Shown here: positions 50,582-63,086 of the stretch, in pieces
How positions within the stretch are numbered: the first letter of the stretch is position 1
Layout: each line of letters starts with the position of its first letter
Assembly (NCBI GenBank): GCA_036872755.1
Contig: JAVHNS010000012.1
Location: forward strand, 124,001-188,000
DNA: 64,000 nt
Source: Orbilia blumenaviensis
Lineage: Eukaryota > Ascomycota > Orbiliomycetes > Orbiliales > Orbiliaceae
Direction: 5' to 3'
Made by a program: the position numbers and the translations under genes
Notes under the pieces: model-generated
The model's input: only the letters and a program-made list of their open reading frames with translations
Database searches by the model: none
What the model was told of the DNA's origin: nothing

Positions 50582-53395
50582 AATCCCTCCCCTCTTTAAT
50601 TTTTCTGATCTATCAAATCTCTCTCTCTCTCTCTCTCTCTCCCTCTCATCTTTTTTTCTCTTCCAACTTTATTTTTCCGACTCAACTTTTATTTTACAGC
50701 ATCGTCATTGGAGTTTTGATTGGAGCCTTGAGACTCGTTTTTGTTTTCTACTCCCCCCTTCGTCAAGTTGTTACTTCGAGAATGGTAGACTCGTTGCGAC
50801 AAATTGGTTTCGAACTCTTGACTGTTGTTTCAAGACAAGATAAGACTCCATCTTTTTCGTTTCTTATCACTGAGCGCCTGGGTTTTGTTCATTGGTTGTG
50901 AAGGCGCTATTCTTGTTCTAGACTCATCATTCCTACTTTATATTTCCTTTCCCTTCTTTTATTCTGGCGAAAATCAAAATTTGGGTGCTTTTTAGTTTCC
51001 TTTTTCCTTTTTGTCGTACAAGTCTAACCCGTCTCATTCTTTTCACTGTATCATATATCATAAGTACCTACCTAAGACTGTTTGGTATCTGTTGACCAAC
51101 AGACGCCTCGCATAATATTAACGACTGTACGAATACCCTTTTCACGAATTCTCCGCTCGTTTTCATATATCTCTTCGGAGGAGACGATAAAGCAGGTTCT
51201 ATACTAAAAGCTTCAGAACACTATAAATTAATTATGGAATCGAATAGAACCTTTATTCAGGAATAGGTATATACTACGGAAATATATCTTGTGTATACTA
51301 TACCGGGTTTGATATGAATAGCACTTCGACAATCTCACCAATTAGGTGCACGTACCTTAAACATTATTATATTTCTTCAACAATGCATCCTAGAAATGCA
51401 TCAGAATGCCGTTTTAGGAGTTAATCTGGGGTAGATGTGATTGCTGCTGGGCCAGCTTGCATATACCCCAGCCTGATTGTGGGAACTGACAAGCGAAAGC
51501 TGCTGCACCATGGTAGGATTGTTAGTTAGGCACGAATCCTAGCTCTACCTACACATTGAGATTGCAATTGGTAGAGTACTGGTATACAGACGCCGTTGCT
51601 ATTAATATTTAGGATTTACGCCTAAATTGAAGGATATCCCAACGGAAACAGCGTTATGATATCCAAAAATATAGGCGACTGCTCACGAATCCTCGAACCC
51701 TAAAATGCCACCGGAACCTAAAACGCCGGGTCCATATATTGCCTGTCATACACATACAAAGATATGAGCATGATCCTGAATAATCGATTAGGATGACCAA
51801 ATATAAAATCAACCCAGGCTGCTCAACGTATATCTATATAAGCATTTTTGCGGAAGTGTAATAATATATCCATACGTATACATGGCAATGCATCTCCGCG
51901 GCCGAATGGGAGCGACAAACCATATGGGTCCAAGCAGATGCATCTACAAATAACGAGGCGGGCGAATTCTAGTAAATAAGGAGCCAGAAGATATGGGTCG
52001 AGACTGAGCTGCGGGGATGAGATTCCTCTCAGCGGGTCTCTGGCCAGCATCTTTTCGAGATCCTGTCAGGCCTCTTAAGCCGATACTACTGTACTGCGCT
52101 AGATATCTATAGATTCGTAGTAGCTAGCAGCTGGCATAGTAGTCGGAGTATTCATATATAACTTTATGTAATCAAGATACTACTATTAATATCAAACTTC
52201 GGCATATGATATAAATTCACGGCTATAGCCTACGAGCTTCTCGCCGAGAGCATGCCGTTGGCTCGCTTGTGAAATAGTTATATTGGCGTATGCTTAGTTG
52301 TGGTTGAACGTTTCTGCAATGGGTCTGCTCGCCTTACAATAAACAAAGATGGCCATTCTCCAGCTAGCTGGCGGAGTTAGGATAACTTCATACGCTGCAT
52401 ACCCGGGGGTCCACATTATTTACCTAATGCAGCGTATAAATTGTGAGACTGTATGGAAAAATCTCGAAAGGGACCACACCCAGCCGGCCAATAAACCCGT
52501 ACGAATCAAGAACGACGCAGTATCGTACGATTATTATGACTAACGGTTTTAAAACATATATAATGGGATACTTGGACGAACAAAGCCAAGGATACAGGGG
52601 AGCTCAGCGAGCCGACGAAATACAGAACAGCTGTTAAGAATCACGTTTTTTTTTTGTTTAGGGGATTCTGCTAACCCCGGGAGCTCCAAATGAGAACGGA
52701 CCCCTCCACCGGTAGCTCAGGGGTTCTGCTTTCGTATGCCTCCACTTTTTTCTTGAATTTGAGTACAAAAGGGCCGAAAGGATTCTTCGGACGATGCGAT
52801 GATACCGCGGGTATCTTCAAGCTGTCCTTGATATCTATTGAGCACTGCCGACGTACGATTACCGCCAGGCCACGGCCCAGAATCGCTTCGTAGGATTCAT
52901 TCGGGCCGGGCTCTTAGATAGTGATACCCACTGATGCAAAGGAAAAATCTGGTTTAAGAAAGTTGAACATGTTCGCTTCTTTTCTTATACAAAAATCCCT
53001 CTGTGGAATTGATAAAAGGTTGCATTACCTAAGATGTAGCCAACCAATTCGTATCTTTTAGCAAGTATTGATAATTGCCAAGAAACGGGTTTGCGGATGT
53101 CCCAATGCCCCCCCAGCCTCAAACGAGGCTAGAAACCTGGGGTAGTTTGCCTGTGGAGCTCATAGTTAGCTTGTAAGCTTGTGGAGATCCGGAGAAGGGT
53201 ATCTATAAGTTGACCTGCGACCAAGCGTCGATTGGAAAAAAAACCATTTCAAACTTCGAATCGTTCTTCCTTCTAAATGCATCCCTTCCGTTAGCATATT
53301 TTTTATTAGCCTTCTGAGGTTCGACTATAGTCGACTAGATACCTGCAATTTAGCATTACTAATTACCTATATCATATATTCGAATTTCCCCAAAA
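50582..53395. other. 2.8-kb intergenic stretch
   Basis: Begins with the SPT2 trailer, including a TC microsatellite at 50618-50640. The rest is A/T-rich, with only short open frames. I see no gene or mobile element I could name. Confidence 0.5.
50618..50640. repeat. (TC)n microsatellite
   Basis: Uninterrupted 23-nt TC dinucleotide run 37 bases after the SPT2 stop codon, within the probable 3' untranslated region. Confidence 0.85.
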
Positions 53396-54695
53396 ATGTC
53401 TCATCACGCAGAGCATGTGAAGAACGATTCAGCCGTATACACCTTATCCGAGCAGGTATCTCGAGTATCCCTTGGCGGCTTACATGGTAACGGCGAAAAT
53501 CTTCGAGGTAGCGTAAGTTTATACAACTTGAATGATATAAATTATTTTTTTAAACCACTGACAGCGCGTTCAATCGACCCAGTCATTAGGAAATGAAGCC
53601 TCCGAAATATACGGCGCTAGTCAGGGCTATGGAGGTCAGGCCGCCGAACCTCGAAATCCCAACGCCTTTATGACTACAGGCGGGAACGCGTCCTATGGCG
53701 CATACGGATCTTTCGACCCACGAAAGCGGGACGCGATCTGTCGGGCTTGTCTTTTCCAAATCGATTATGACAAACCGAGTTTCCAATGTCTGAAATGCAT
53801 CACGTATCTGATTTGCGGAGAATGTTTTATGAACATGTTGACATCACCCTCCGGATTTGCGGATAATCATATGAAGGACCAAAATGCAGTCGATGATCAC
53901 AAATTTGAGGCGATACCGCCGGCGAATCTGCTGATGCGCGGAGGGAGCAAATTGCATTGGGAACAGATAATTTCACCACAGGGTGAAGTTTCAACGCTGT
54001 TCTTCGATGTTATGGATGCATGGATCGAGTATTTGGATGAATACCACTCGCCAGGAGTTGGGCACCTGGTTTCATCTACTGCTTTTCTCAATACCGGAGA
54101 TATATGGAATCCGATATCTAAGAGGGGACCGCTGGCTATAGAAGCACAGTTCGGGGATGTAATTACAAAAGGTAATATACTTCCCGTACTCCGCACTAGA
54201 CATTTTATAGTCTGGCGTTAACGTATCGACGCGCATGCTAACTGACCGTCGCGCAACTACCTAGCCGATGTTGCCAAATCTTTCCCTGACACCCTTCGAT
54301 CCCACTTTATTTCCGGCGGCGTCCAATTTTGCGACTATTGGACCCCGCCGCGCGATTGGGAACCCGAGACATCGGCTCTTGTCCGACGGTTCATCAGGGA
54401 GGATAAAGGACCCTACCTTGACAGGCGAGGGATTTACGAAGCCTGGTTCCTATCTCTAGTCAGGGATCCGGATGATCTATATGGCAATTTTATCGCCATG
54501 CTCGACTACATGCCAACTCAATATTCAAGCAGGCTTCCACCTGGAAGACCCCACAGGGCACTATTCCCAGCCCCAGTTCTCGATAGCGGAGAATACGGTG
54601 TTTATGATTTGAAGGATACCAATATGTCGTTTTATAGATTCCCTCCGGGGAAGGAGCTCTTCCCTGATGTGCGTCATGGTGGGGTTTCTCGTTAA
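53396..54695 (+). CDS. ZZ-type zinc-finger protein with possible DUF7514 domain
   Basis: Function unknown. Exons: 53396-53512, 53565-54171, 54265-54695; 1155 nt, 384 residues. After a polar N-terminus (about 95 residues) comes a ZZ-like zinc finger: CRAC ... CLKC-x5-CGEC, followed about 20 residues later by histidines (DNH ... DDHKF), the C-x2-C / C-x2-C-x5-C-x2-C / H pattern of ZZ domains. The C-terminal 240 residues start HWEQIISPQGEVSTLFFDVM and continue with WIEYLDEY, and end with RRGIYEAWFLSLVRDPDDLY ... PPGRPHRALFPAP. This resembles the fungal DUF7514 region, which I recall only loosely. Both introns are short (52 and 93 nt) and phase-consistent. No membrane segment. ZZ fingers usually mediate protein contacts, including histone-tail or N-degron recognition; the target here is unknown. 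Confidence 0.72.
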
Positions 54696-54974
54696 ATATG
54701 GGATCGGCTTCAAATCGGCTGTCGCGTGGGTTGCGCATGTATCGATTGCCGGGTAGAAAGCATCTCGTTGTGTCCCTTGCCTGGCGTTTGGAAATATATG
54801 GTATCAAGGGATATTTCCCTCTCTTTTTCTATGGTCTTGTTAGATTGTAGACGTTTATCATATCGTAGTAAAAGGGTGTATTACTGTATTATATGTTTCG
54901 GGATAAGACTCACGTTGTTTGCTGCTGCCTCGTAGAAAAGCGTACCGACCTCACCATCTCCCAGCATTTTGACG

Positions 54975-55679
54975 ATGTCTACCTCCCAACGTGCCCAAGA
55001 TGCGACTTTTAGACTCGACGCGGCTTTCAGGTTCCTTAGAATCTCTGGATATACTCCAAATACGAGATTCATAAAATACTCACCAATTGACTTCTTCCAT
55101 CCGAACGTCATATGTGACCGATTATTCGGTCCCTGGCTCAAACAACCATACCCTACTGTCGACTCAAACCTCATGCACCGATTGATCATTCTCTATCTCT
55201 GCGATAATGAATACACGAGTCTATCCCTTCTTCGCAGTCCTCCTCGAAACATCGCAATCTTGATAGATACCTGCTCCTACATCTTTTCGGCGCGTATAAC
55301 CACACAGTTTCAACAGGACATGGAATCCTTCTGTGCCACTTACGACGAAAAAACAACAAATGAAGGGGGAGTAGCGCATACTCTATTCGTTTTCCCTAGT
55401 AGTGATGGTGTATTCGATGAACGGAGTGCGACGCTTGAAGATTGGATTGGGGTCATGGCTAATGTGGTTTGCAAGGAGTATAATCGCAAAATGGAACTGA
55501 CTAAAATGGCAGTGGCGATTAGAGCGGCGGGTGTGGTAGAGAAGCGATCGGTTTGGGAGAGTATGAAGCATGGGGTTATGAAAGCTATAAGGATGAAAGG
55601 TAGAACCGAATGGAGGGATCGGAAGGGCTGGGGGGTAGCTGCTTGGGTGTACAGTAACATCAAAAAGCCAAAGGGGTAG
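54975..55679 (+). CDS. Hypothetical protein, 234 residues
   Basis: I do not recognise this protein. Single-exon frame from the ATG at 54975 (MSTSQRAQDATFRLDAAFRF) to 55679; a stop lies in frame shortly upstream, although an intron acceptor (CTCCCAG) at 54964 would allow an extra 5' exon. The protein is soluble-looking, with a mixed alpha/beta pattern (NIAILIDTCSYIF, AHTLFVFPSSDG) and a basic C-terminal third (KHGVMKAIRMKGRTEWRDRKGW). No signal peptide, cysteine cluster or known motif. It lies in the same orientation 279 bp after the ZZ-finger gene, so it may be a functional neighbour or, less likely, an alternative 3' part of that gene. Confidence 0.55.
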   Translation: MSTSQRAQDATFRLDAAFRFLRISGYTPNTRFIKYSPIDFFHPNVICDRLFGPWLKQPYPTVDSNLMHRLIILYLCDNEYTSLSLLRSPPRNIAILIDTCSYIFSARITTQFQQDMESFCATYDEKTTNEGGVAHTLFVFPSSDGVFDERSATLEDWIGVMANVVCKEYNRKMELTKMAVAIRAAGVVEKRSVWESMKHGVMKAIRMKGRTEWRDRKGWGVAAWVYSNIKKPKG

Positions 55680-58600
55680 AATAACATTTCATTTTCTACC
55701 AGGGATCAAGATTCGAGACCTCCCTTAGAAAACATACTAGGAATCGGTATGAGTATTGATGCAGTTATAACTAGGGTACCTACCTACTTGGATATGCATG
55801 GGGTATGGAGCCGGGTGTAGCAAATCGGTGCAGGCGGCTTTAGATATCGGAAAGCTTTGGATTGCACTGATAATGTTCTGCATTTACAGGCTTATTTGTC
55901 TTAGATCTTTAAATCTGCGGACTTCTATCCCACTGGACTTCGTCCCCCCCGGATTTTACCCTTGACGTAATAACCACAATTAGCAAGAGACATCACATCG
56001 CCTAGCCTATCCATTGACACCCAAGAAATCAATAAGCCCAAGAAAACGTGTTGACGATGTTGCATTAATTAACAAGCCTTAGTTTTTCCAGCCAAAAGAG
56101 CTCTCCGACGTCACCACACTTCCTCCTTCGAGTACGCAATACCCGAAAGCAGCAGCTCGCGATTACCGTTCCTGACAAGGCTTCGATGGCGAAAGCTTCT
56201 GGAATGTTGACGTGATGAGAAACCACGACACAAAGGAGACGGAAATGCAAGGTGTCGTATCTTTTAGGAATTTTTTCTCTCTCAATTCTCCCCCTGTATG
56301 GCGTGGTCGGCCAGGGAGAATACGATTAGAAGCTGTCATATTAGTCAGCCCGTACATCCGTCAGCATGTGAGCCGGATAGCGGCTTTATTGGTCAATTAA
56401 TGATGTAGGGTCAACCTCTTGCATATGCAAGATTGGACGGGATTCCCCGGCATATTGGTTGTTTCTTGGAAAAAAATTGTTGAAAAATCTGCTGGAGCGG
56501 GACGTCGAGCTCGACTCGAGCTCGACCTAGAGGGGAGCTGCTGGTTTTGTCCTTTGCTAGTTGGGTGTCCGTGGATCATAAGGCCCTGCCACCGGGGAAC
56601 TCAAAACCGAAATCCGGGGTAATGCAACTAGTTTTAGAGGGTCTTGGGACAGCCTTATACCGTCAAATGGCGGAACGTAATATCGAGAAATGAACAAACA
56701 TTTGACGCATTGCAACGTTAGGTCGACAACACGGCCCGCAAGGTTCCTTGAAGCTGGAGATTTCCTCCAAAAAAACAAGGCACTTGAATTCAATTCGACC
56801 TGTGTAACATGGCCTGGCATGCGTACGCCGATGCCGCTTCGGTTGTGTCAGTCGGGACGAAGGCGAGGGTATGGGCCGAAGTACATTATGCATATCCCTT
56901 CGTAAGAGACGCGAGACTGGTATCGACGATACATGATAGGATATTCAATATCTTGATAAAGAAATCGCGGTCGCATTAGTGGATTTATGCGTGCCAGAGC
57001 TCGAATGCGCCCACATATTAGTGCGAAAATCCACCGAAAAGCTCTCGTGCTTTGTATTTAGTCTCCGAGTACGTCGGATCACATCCGTTGTCTCTTGATT
57101 TAATTATTGCGCACGGGACTTCGAGAGCTCGAATGCCGGATATACTAGAGCGGATTGATATCGATATGCTTCGTGTAGCGAGAGCTCATCGAGTAATGGA
57201 AATCCAGGCAGTGAGGCTGACCTGTTCACATTGGCGACGATTTGGAAGGGCACTTTCCTGGCACTTTCCTGGTACTTTCCTGATTCATCTGGTTCGGTCA
57301 ATGGTCGATATCACAAAACCTACTGATATATGTGAAACGCAGCGATAAGGAAGATATGCTGTTTTCTAGCTGCAGACGGACTTCCTTCCGAATCAACTGA
57401 ATCTGGAGATGATGACTGGTCCCGTGTGTATCATCAAGAAACATGGGCCAATATATTACGTTTCTGTTATGTCACAATTCGATTTTATTCGAAGAGCAGC
57501 TGGACCGTATGCCATCTGTGTTGCTTGACGTTGGATACAAAGATTAATGTGTCTCCAGTTGTTTTTAATTTCTTTTTTGCTGCTGAAGCTTTGGAATTTT
57601 CGGCCGTGCCTTCGGGTGGACCAGAAATGGTCCCGACACCCGCTAACATGAAAATCCATTAATGCACCTTAAGAAATATTAGCAGGAGTTAAAAAGTAAC
57701 TTAGGTCGTAATTAACGTTAGGGTACGTACGAGGAAGAAACTTTTGCGTGGCTCGCACGCGTACGGCAAGGGCAAGGGGCGGCGCAGGCAAGAATCGAAA
57801 GAGGGAAGGAAGACAGGAAAGCAAGAAAGCAGCATTAGTAATTGACACTGGCTCGAGATCGCAAGGTTTAGCCGTCGGATGCAAAGAGGCCTTAAGGGTG
57901 TCTTGGGCTTGGGCTAGATTGCTAATGCTCCTCGGAAGGCCCTAGATACTGCGGAAATAGGAAAAGAAAATGGACGAAAGAGGACTATCAAGCGTGGCTT
58001 GCACCCTGCCCCCGGAGCTTATGTTTCGCCATCACGCAATGTGGATTTCTAATTGTACGAGATTGTATAATATCTGTAACTCACTACCTCTAGCTAGTAG
58101 AGCTCGCCTTCGAGTCAAGATAACACCCAAGATATAAATTGAAGACACTTCATTTCAAACCCTTTTTTTTTTTTTTTTTTTCATTCCCCAGATTTCTTTT
58201 CCTACTAGCTTCGAGCATTAGCAATTTAGACAGCATTGCATTTAATTGCCTAGCTAAGTTTTTAAGTACCTGATGGTAGTACTGCACTTATAGTATATAA
58301 CCAGACCAACATCCTCTCCATCTCAGCTCAGGATACATAGTCCTCCCCTTTTAAATTGAAAATCACCGTTCCACCAATACGAGAATAAAATCTATTCCGG
58401 CACAGTACTCTAATAGTATCTTTTGCTTTCAATCCAATCAATAGCTGCCAGCTTTTTTTTGTTTTCGAGATATCTCTGCTGCTGCATTGCATCTCGTTAC
58501 ACCGTTATCACCTACCCACATACATACATACACGCTACATACTGTTGCAGTATAACGTATAAATACCTCACCTCTTTTTTGCCAGCCCTCGGGATCCTCA

Positions 58601-58919
58601 GCCGGCTTGTCGAAATTATACCCCAGGAATACCCTCTATTTAGAACGGTTCTAAACTCTTCCTTTCATAATCTCAACTTTATCAGGCCATCAACGTCGTA
58701 TCCACCTCTTTTAGCTTTATCTACCCTCGTCGGCGCTCTTTTTTTTTGGTTTTTCTTCTCTGAATTTCTTAAATTTTTGTGCAGAGATTTCACAATTATT
58801 AAGCTTTGTTCGCTATCAAACCCACAAGGAGTCTAATCTCTTCGTCTGTTAAGACGTCCCGCCGCCGCCTTCTTCACTCCGTCAATTTCCCTTTAAAACC
58901 CCCAAAAACTTCAACCAAA
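55680..58919. other. 3.2-kb intergenic stretch and long CYS3 leader
   Basis: No supportable gene. It contains a 23-bp palindrome (56504-56526), three copies of an 11-bp unit (57251-57283) and a 19-nt poly-T (58163-58181). From about 58300 to the CYS3 start I found no ATG over roughly 600 nt of C/T-rich sequence, consistent with a long upstream-ORF-free leader. Confidence 0.5.
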
Positions 58920-60326
58920 ATGACCCAGGATACCCTTAAGCAAGCTGCCGTCGAAGCCTCTTCAACTGAGAAGAGCCATCTCCCTAAAGCGCCAATGAAG
59001 TTTGCAACTCGAGCTGTTCATGCTGGTTCGCCACATGATCCGGTTACTGGAGCGGTCATCGAGCCTGTAAGTAGCCTATATTCAACGCCGCCCCAACACA
59101 TACGCCACTAGAACGAAAAAAAAACCATTCCGATGTGCATGTTGCTGACAAAGACCTGGTTCTAGATCTCTCTATCTACCACATTCGCACAGACCGCTGT
59201 CGGAGCTCCTGTCGGCGCCTACGAATACTCTCGTTCTGATAACCCAAACCGTTCTAATTTCGAAAAGGCAGTCGCTTCCCTCGAGGATGCTCGTTATGCC
59301 CTTGCATACTCCTCCGGCTCTGCCGCCACTGCCAACATCCTCCAATCCCTTGCCCCGGGCTCGCACGTGATTTCGGTCAGCGATGTCTATGGTGGTACCC
59401 ACCGATACTTCACACAGGTCGCAGCTGCTCACGGTATCGCCGTGACATTCTCCGGCAGCATTGAAGTCGACATCAATGATCTTGTTAGACCGGAAACTAA
59501 GCTCGTCTGGATCGAGACACCATCGAATCCTACTTTGACATTGGTTGATATCCGTGCTGTCGCCGAGGTTGCACATTCTTATGGTATTAAGGTTGTTGTT
59601 GACAACACCTTTATGAGCCCTTATGTGCAGAACCCTTTGAAGCACGGCGCGGATATTGTTGTGCATTCAGTTACAAAATATATTAATGGACACTCGGTAT
59701 GTTCTAGGATACTCGGCTTGCTTGTTCTCAGATCAATTGCTAACATATTTTACTAGGATGTTGTTATGGGTGTTGCTGCTTTTAACGACGATACTCTCTA
59801 TGCTCGTCTTCTATTCCTCCAAAACGCCATTGGCGCTGTTCCTTCGCCCTTCGACAGCTGGCTCGCTCACAGAGGTCTCAAGACCCTTCACCTTCGAGCT
59901 AAGGCGGCTACTGAAAATGCTACTGCCGTTGCTACTGCTCTTGAGGCTTCTTCCCAGGTCATTGCCGTCAACTACCCTGGTCTCAACTCTCATCCACAAA
60001 GATACATTGCTATCAAGCAACATCGAAACGGAATGGGAGGTGGAATGGTCAGCTTCAGAATTAAGGGTGGTGCCGAAGCCGCCAAGAGATTTTGTCAAAA
60101 GACGAATATCTTCACACTAGCCGAGTCCCTCGGTGGTGTTGAAAGTTTGTGCGAGGTCCCATCCAGCATGACCCACGCTGGTATTCCGCGAGCGGAACGA
60201 GAGGCTGCTGGTGTGTTCGACGATCTGGTCAGATTGAGCTGTGGTGTTGAAGACAGTGAAGACCTTGTTGCCGATGTCTTGAACGCATTAGAGGCCGTTT
60301 CACAGGAGTTTCCCGACAAGGAGTAA
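58920..60326 (+). CDS. CYS3: Cystathionine gamma-lyase
   Basis: PLP enzyme splitting cystathionine into cysteine, 2-oxobutyrate and ammonia (reverse transsulfuration, cytosol). Exons: 58920-59066, 59166-59696, 59757-60326; 1248 nt, 415 residues. The PLP-family blocks are complete: FATRAVHAGSPHDPVTGAVI, PISLSTTFAQ, YEYSRSDNPNR, ALAYSSGSAAT, SVSDVYGGTHRYF, WIETPSNPTL and VVVDNTFMSPY. The PLP-binding lysine is K220 in SVTKYINGHSD, across the second intron. The C-terminal part has FDSWLAHRGLKTLHLR and SLGGVESLCEVPSSMTHAGI, with a Glu/Ser pattern favouring gamma-lyase over cystathionine beta-lyase or gamma-synthase. The start is the first ATG of the transcript region and lies 25 residues before the conserved MKFATRA. 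I found no CACGTG core close upstream, although sulfur genes are often under Met4/Cbf1-type control. Confidence 0.96.
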
Positions 60327-60884
60327 ATATCCTTTAATGCAGTATCCGGACTTGTATTTGTAGCGCGGTATGAGGTTTAGGAGGAGGATGAGGGGTTGTT
60401 GTATGCTGGACGTCTACGAATTTGTGTGCTTTTTCACCACACTTGGGTTTTAGCATTGGCTACCTACTGTATTATTGACCGGGTAGCTGGGGCGTTCATA
60501 GACGGCATTTTTGTTATAAAAACATGCTGTTGTACGGTTTGATAGAGGAGTTCTTCCTTTTATGTACTGGGATTTTTGTTCATTTGACTGCTTAGTTTTT
60601 TGCAATGCCTTCATTACCGTATCTTTGTTTTACATATATATCTTGAGCTTTTGACGTCTTTAAGATGACGGGTACAATAAATACTTCTATTTACAGATAC
60701 CTACCTACTTTGCAGTTTTATAAGCCGCTAAGCTGGTCATGGGTGGTCGTAGTCTTCGTAACTCTGGTCTGGTGAACGCTGTAACTCATTTGTTACAGGC
60801 GGGGTTTTCGGGGCTAGTAACTCAATGAAGGGAGCTCCCCGTCATCTCACGACTCAGCTATGACTCTGCATCGCTGAGGAGGTC

Positions 60885-60895
60885 GATCACGTGAC
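60885..60895. promoter_or_regulatory. GATCACGTGAC element upstream of RPP2
   Basis: E-box-type Cbf1 consensus (TCACGTGA core) 361 bp before the ATG, or about 230 bp before it once the probable leader intron is removed. The identical 11-mer precedes RPS15 at 62087. Cbf1 is known to bind ribosomal protein promoters in Candida albicans; applied here by inference. Confidence 0.6.
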
Positions 60896-60900
60896 AATGA

Positions 60901-60908
60901 TTAGGGTT
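60901..60908 (+). promoter_or_regulatory. TTAGGGTT, Tbf1-like site upstream of RPP2
   Basis: A TTAGGG word lies 5 bp after the CACGTG element. Tbf1 recognises TTAGGG-type sites and co-occurs with Cbf1 at ribosomal protein genes in some yeasts. A single short match, so only suggestive. Confidence 0.4.
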
Positions 60909-61111
60909 GTGCTGGCGGTTTGGCCAGAGCCGCAACGCCAAGGAACCCACCCCACCACAAAAAATTATCTTTTCGACATCTTGCGCACAACCCTCCATCT
61001 AAAATCCATCAACAACCAACTATCCGAAGAACATTGGAAGATCCAGTCTCCGGTCATTAGAAACGGTTAAATCGATTGAATCTCCTGTTCATATCAACAA
61101 CAATCATCATC

Positions 61112-61241
61112 GTACGTTTTATCCCATTCCCTTCTCGAGCTCGACACGGTGTGGTAGCAGGGTCGTTTTGTTCAACGGTCTCATCGGTTCGGGCTTCGAT
61201 ATTCGATAAACATTCTAACGATACTTTTATTCATCTTGTAG
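61112..61241 (+). other. Probable 5'-leader intron of RPP2
   Basis: Donor GTACGT at 61112, branch-like TTCTAACG near 61213 and acceptor TTGTAG at 61236-61241 frame a 130-nt stretch directly before the ATG. Leader introns are common in ribosomal protein genes. Inferred from consensus only. Confidence 0.55.
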
Positions 61242-61245
61242 AAAA

Positions 61246-61644
61246 ATGAAGCACCTTGCAGCTTACCTTCTCCTCCAAACTGGCGGTAACGCCTCCCCAT
61301 CCGCTTCTGATATCAGCAAGCTCCTCGAGTCTGTTGGTATCGAAGCCGATAGCGAGAGACTTGACAAGCTCCTCGCTGAGCTCGATGGCAAGGACATCAA
61401 CACTGTATGGATCATCATATCTCCAGATACCTTTAAAGTATAGAAGGCTAACATAGTTGCAATTTAGTTGATCTCCGAGGGTCAGTCCAAGCTCGCCTCC
61501 GTCCCATCTGGTGGCTCCGGTGGTGGTGCTGTCGCCTCTGGCGGTGCCGCTACTGGTGGCGCTGCTGCTCCAGTTGAGGAAGAAAAGAAGGAAGAAGAGG
61601 CCGAGGAATCTGATGAAGACATGGGTCTCGATCTCTTCGGTTAA
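61246..61644 (+). CDS. RPP2: 60S acidic ribosomal protein P2
   Basis: Stalk protein of the large ribosomal subunit that recruits elongation factors as P1/P2 dimers. Exons: 61246-61404 and 61468-61644; 336 nt, 111 residues. The N-terminal dimerisation domain starts [20 protein letters not shown], the P2 (not P1) pattern, with [19 protein letters not shown] Gly/Ala hinge ([21 protein letters not shown]) follows, then an acidic stretch and the conserved C-terminal peptide [11 protein letters not shown], which binds translation factors. The intron lies after GKDINT, as in many fungal P2 genes. It lies 660 bp upstream of RPS15 in the same direction and shares a promoter element with it. Confidence 0.96.
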
Positions 61645-62304
61645 ACGGAGATATCAAAAAATCAAAAAACCTTTGTCAAAAAATCACATTCCCTTTCTCT
61701 TGTCTTCCCTCTCTTTGCTGCTCATTTCTTTTCAATCGTATATATGTTCTGGGTTCCTTTTATCACAACCACGAATTACCTGGAATGGTTTACCTGTCGC
61801 ATTAAGATGTGGCAGCTCCTTGGTATCCTATAAGTCAATCACTGGATGGAGGAAGGAATAAGTGTGGGGATAGGGATTCATGTATCTTTGTTGCATATGT
61901 GGATACTGCCGCTTATGAATTAATGAACGAATGGAAGGAGAGACGATATGAACGGGAAATATCTTATTGCCAATACATTAGACTCTGTAGATCGAAGTCC
62001 GTGAATACCTGGTGCCTATCGATGCACCTTACAGATGGCGCTGCTGTGTAGATAAGTAGCATGACCCTCCGTCGCTTGTTTTTACAGATCACGTGACCAA
62101 TTACGCTTCCGCTTTGGGAAAACACAGTCCAGCGCCCAAATTTTGATGCCAAGACTTCGAACCACAAGCCTGCACACCTCCAACTCGCCCACATCTCAAA
62201 CATCGAAATCCGACATCAATCTACCATCGACCACCAACCTCCCTCCGACAAATCTACCCGGCCCTTATACCAATCTCCCGGTAAAATAAACCACATCAAT
62301 CGCA
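61645..62304. other. Intergenic: RPP2 trailer and RPS15 promoter
   Basis: Contains the GATCACGTGAC element at 62087-62097. From 62155 onward the sequence is rich in CCA, CATC and CTCC words, typical of a ribosomal protein leader. Confidence 0.5.
62087..62097. promoter_or_regulatory. GATCACGTGAC element upstream of RPS15
   Basis: Same 11-mer as at 60885-60895, 218 bp before the RPS15 ATG. It is palindromic over its TCACGTGA core, as expected for a bHLH (Cbf1-type) site. The match between two adjacent ribosomal protein promoters supports function. Confidence 0.6.

Positions 62305-63086
<782 letters not shown>

Larger units (their letters stand above)
60327..61245. other. Intergenic: CYS3 trailer and RPP2 promoter/leader
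   Basis: Holds the RPP2 regulatory words at 60885-60908 and a probable 5'-leader intron, 61112-61241 (donor GTACGT, branch TTCTAACG, acceptor TTGTAG), ending four bases before the ATG. Confidence 0.6.
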
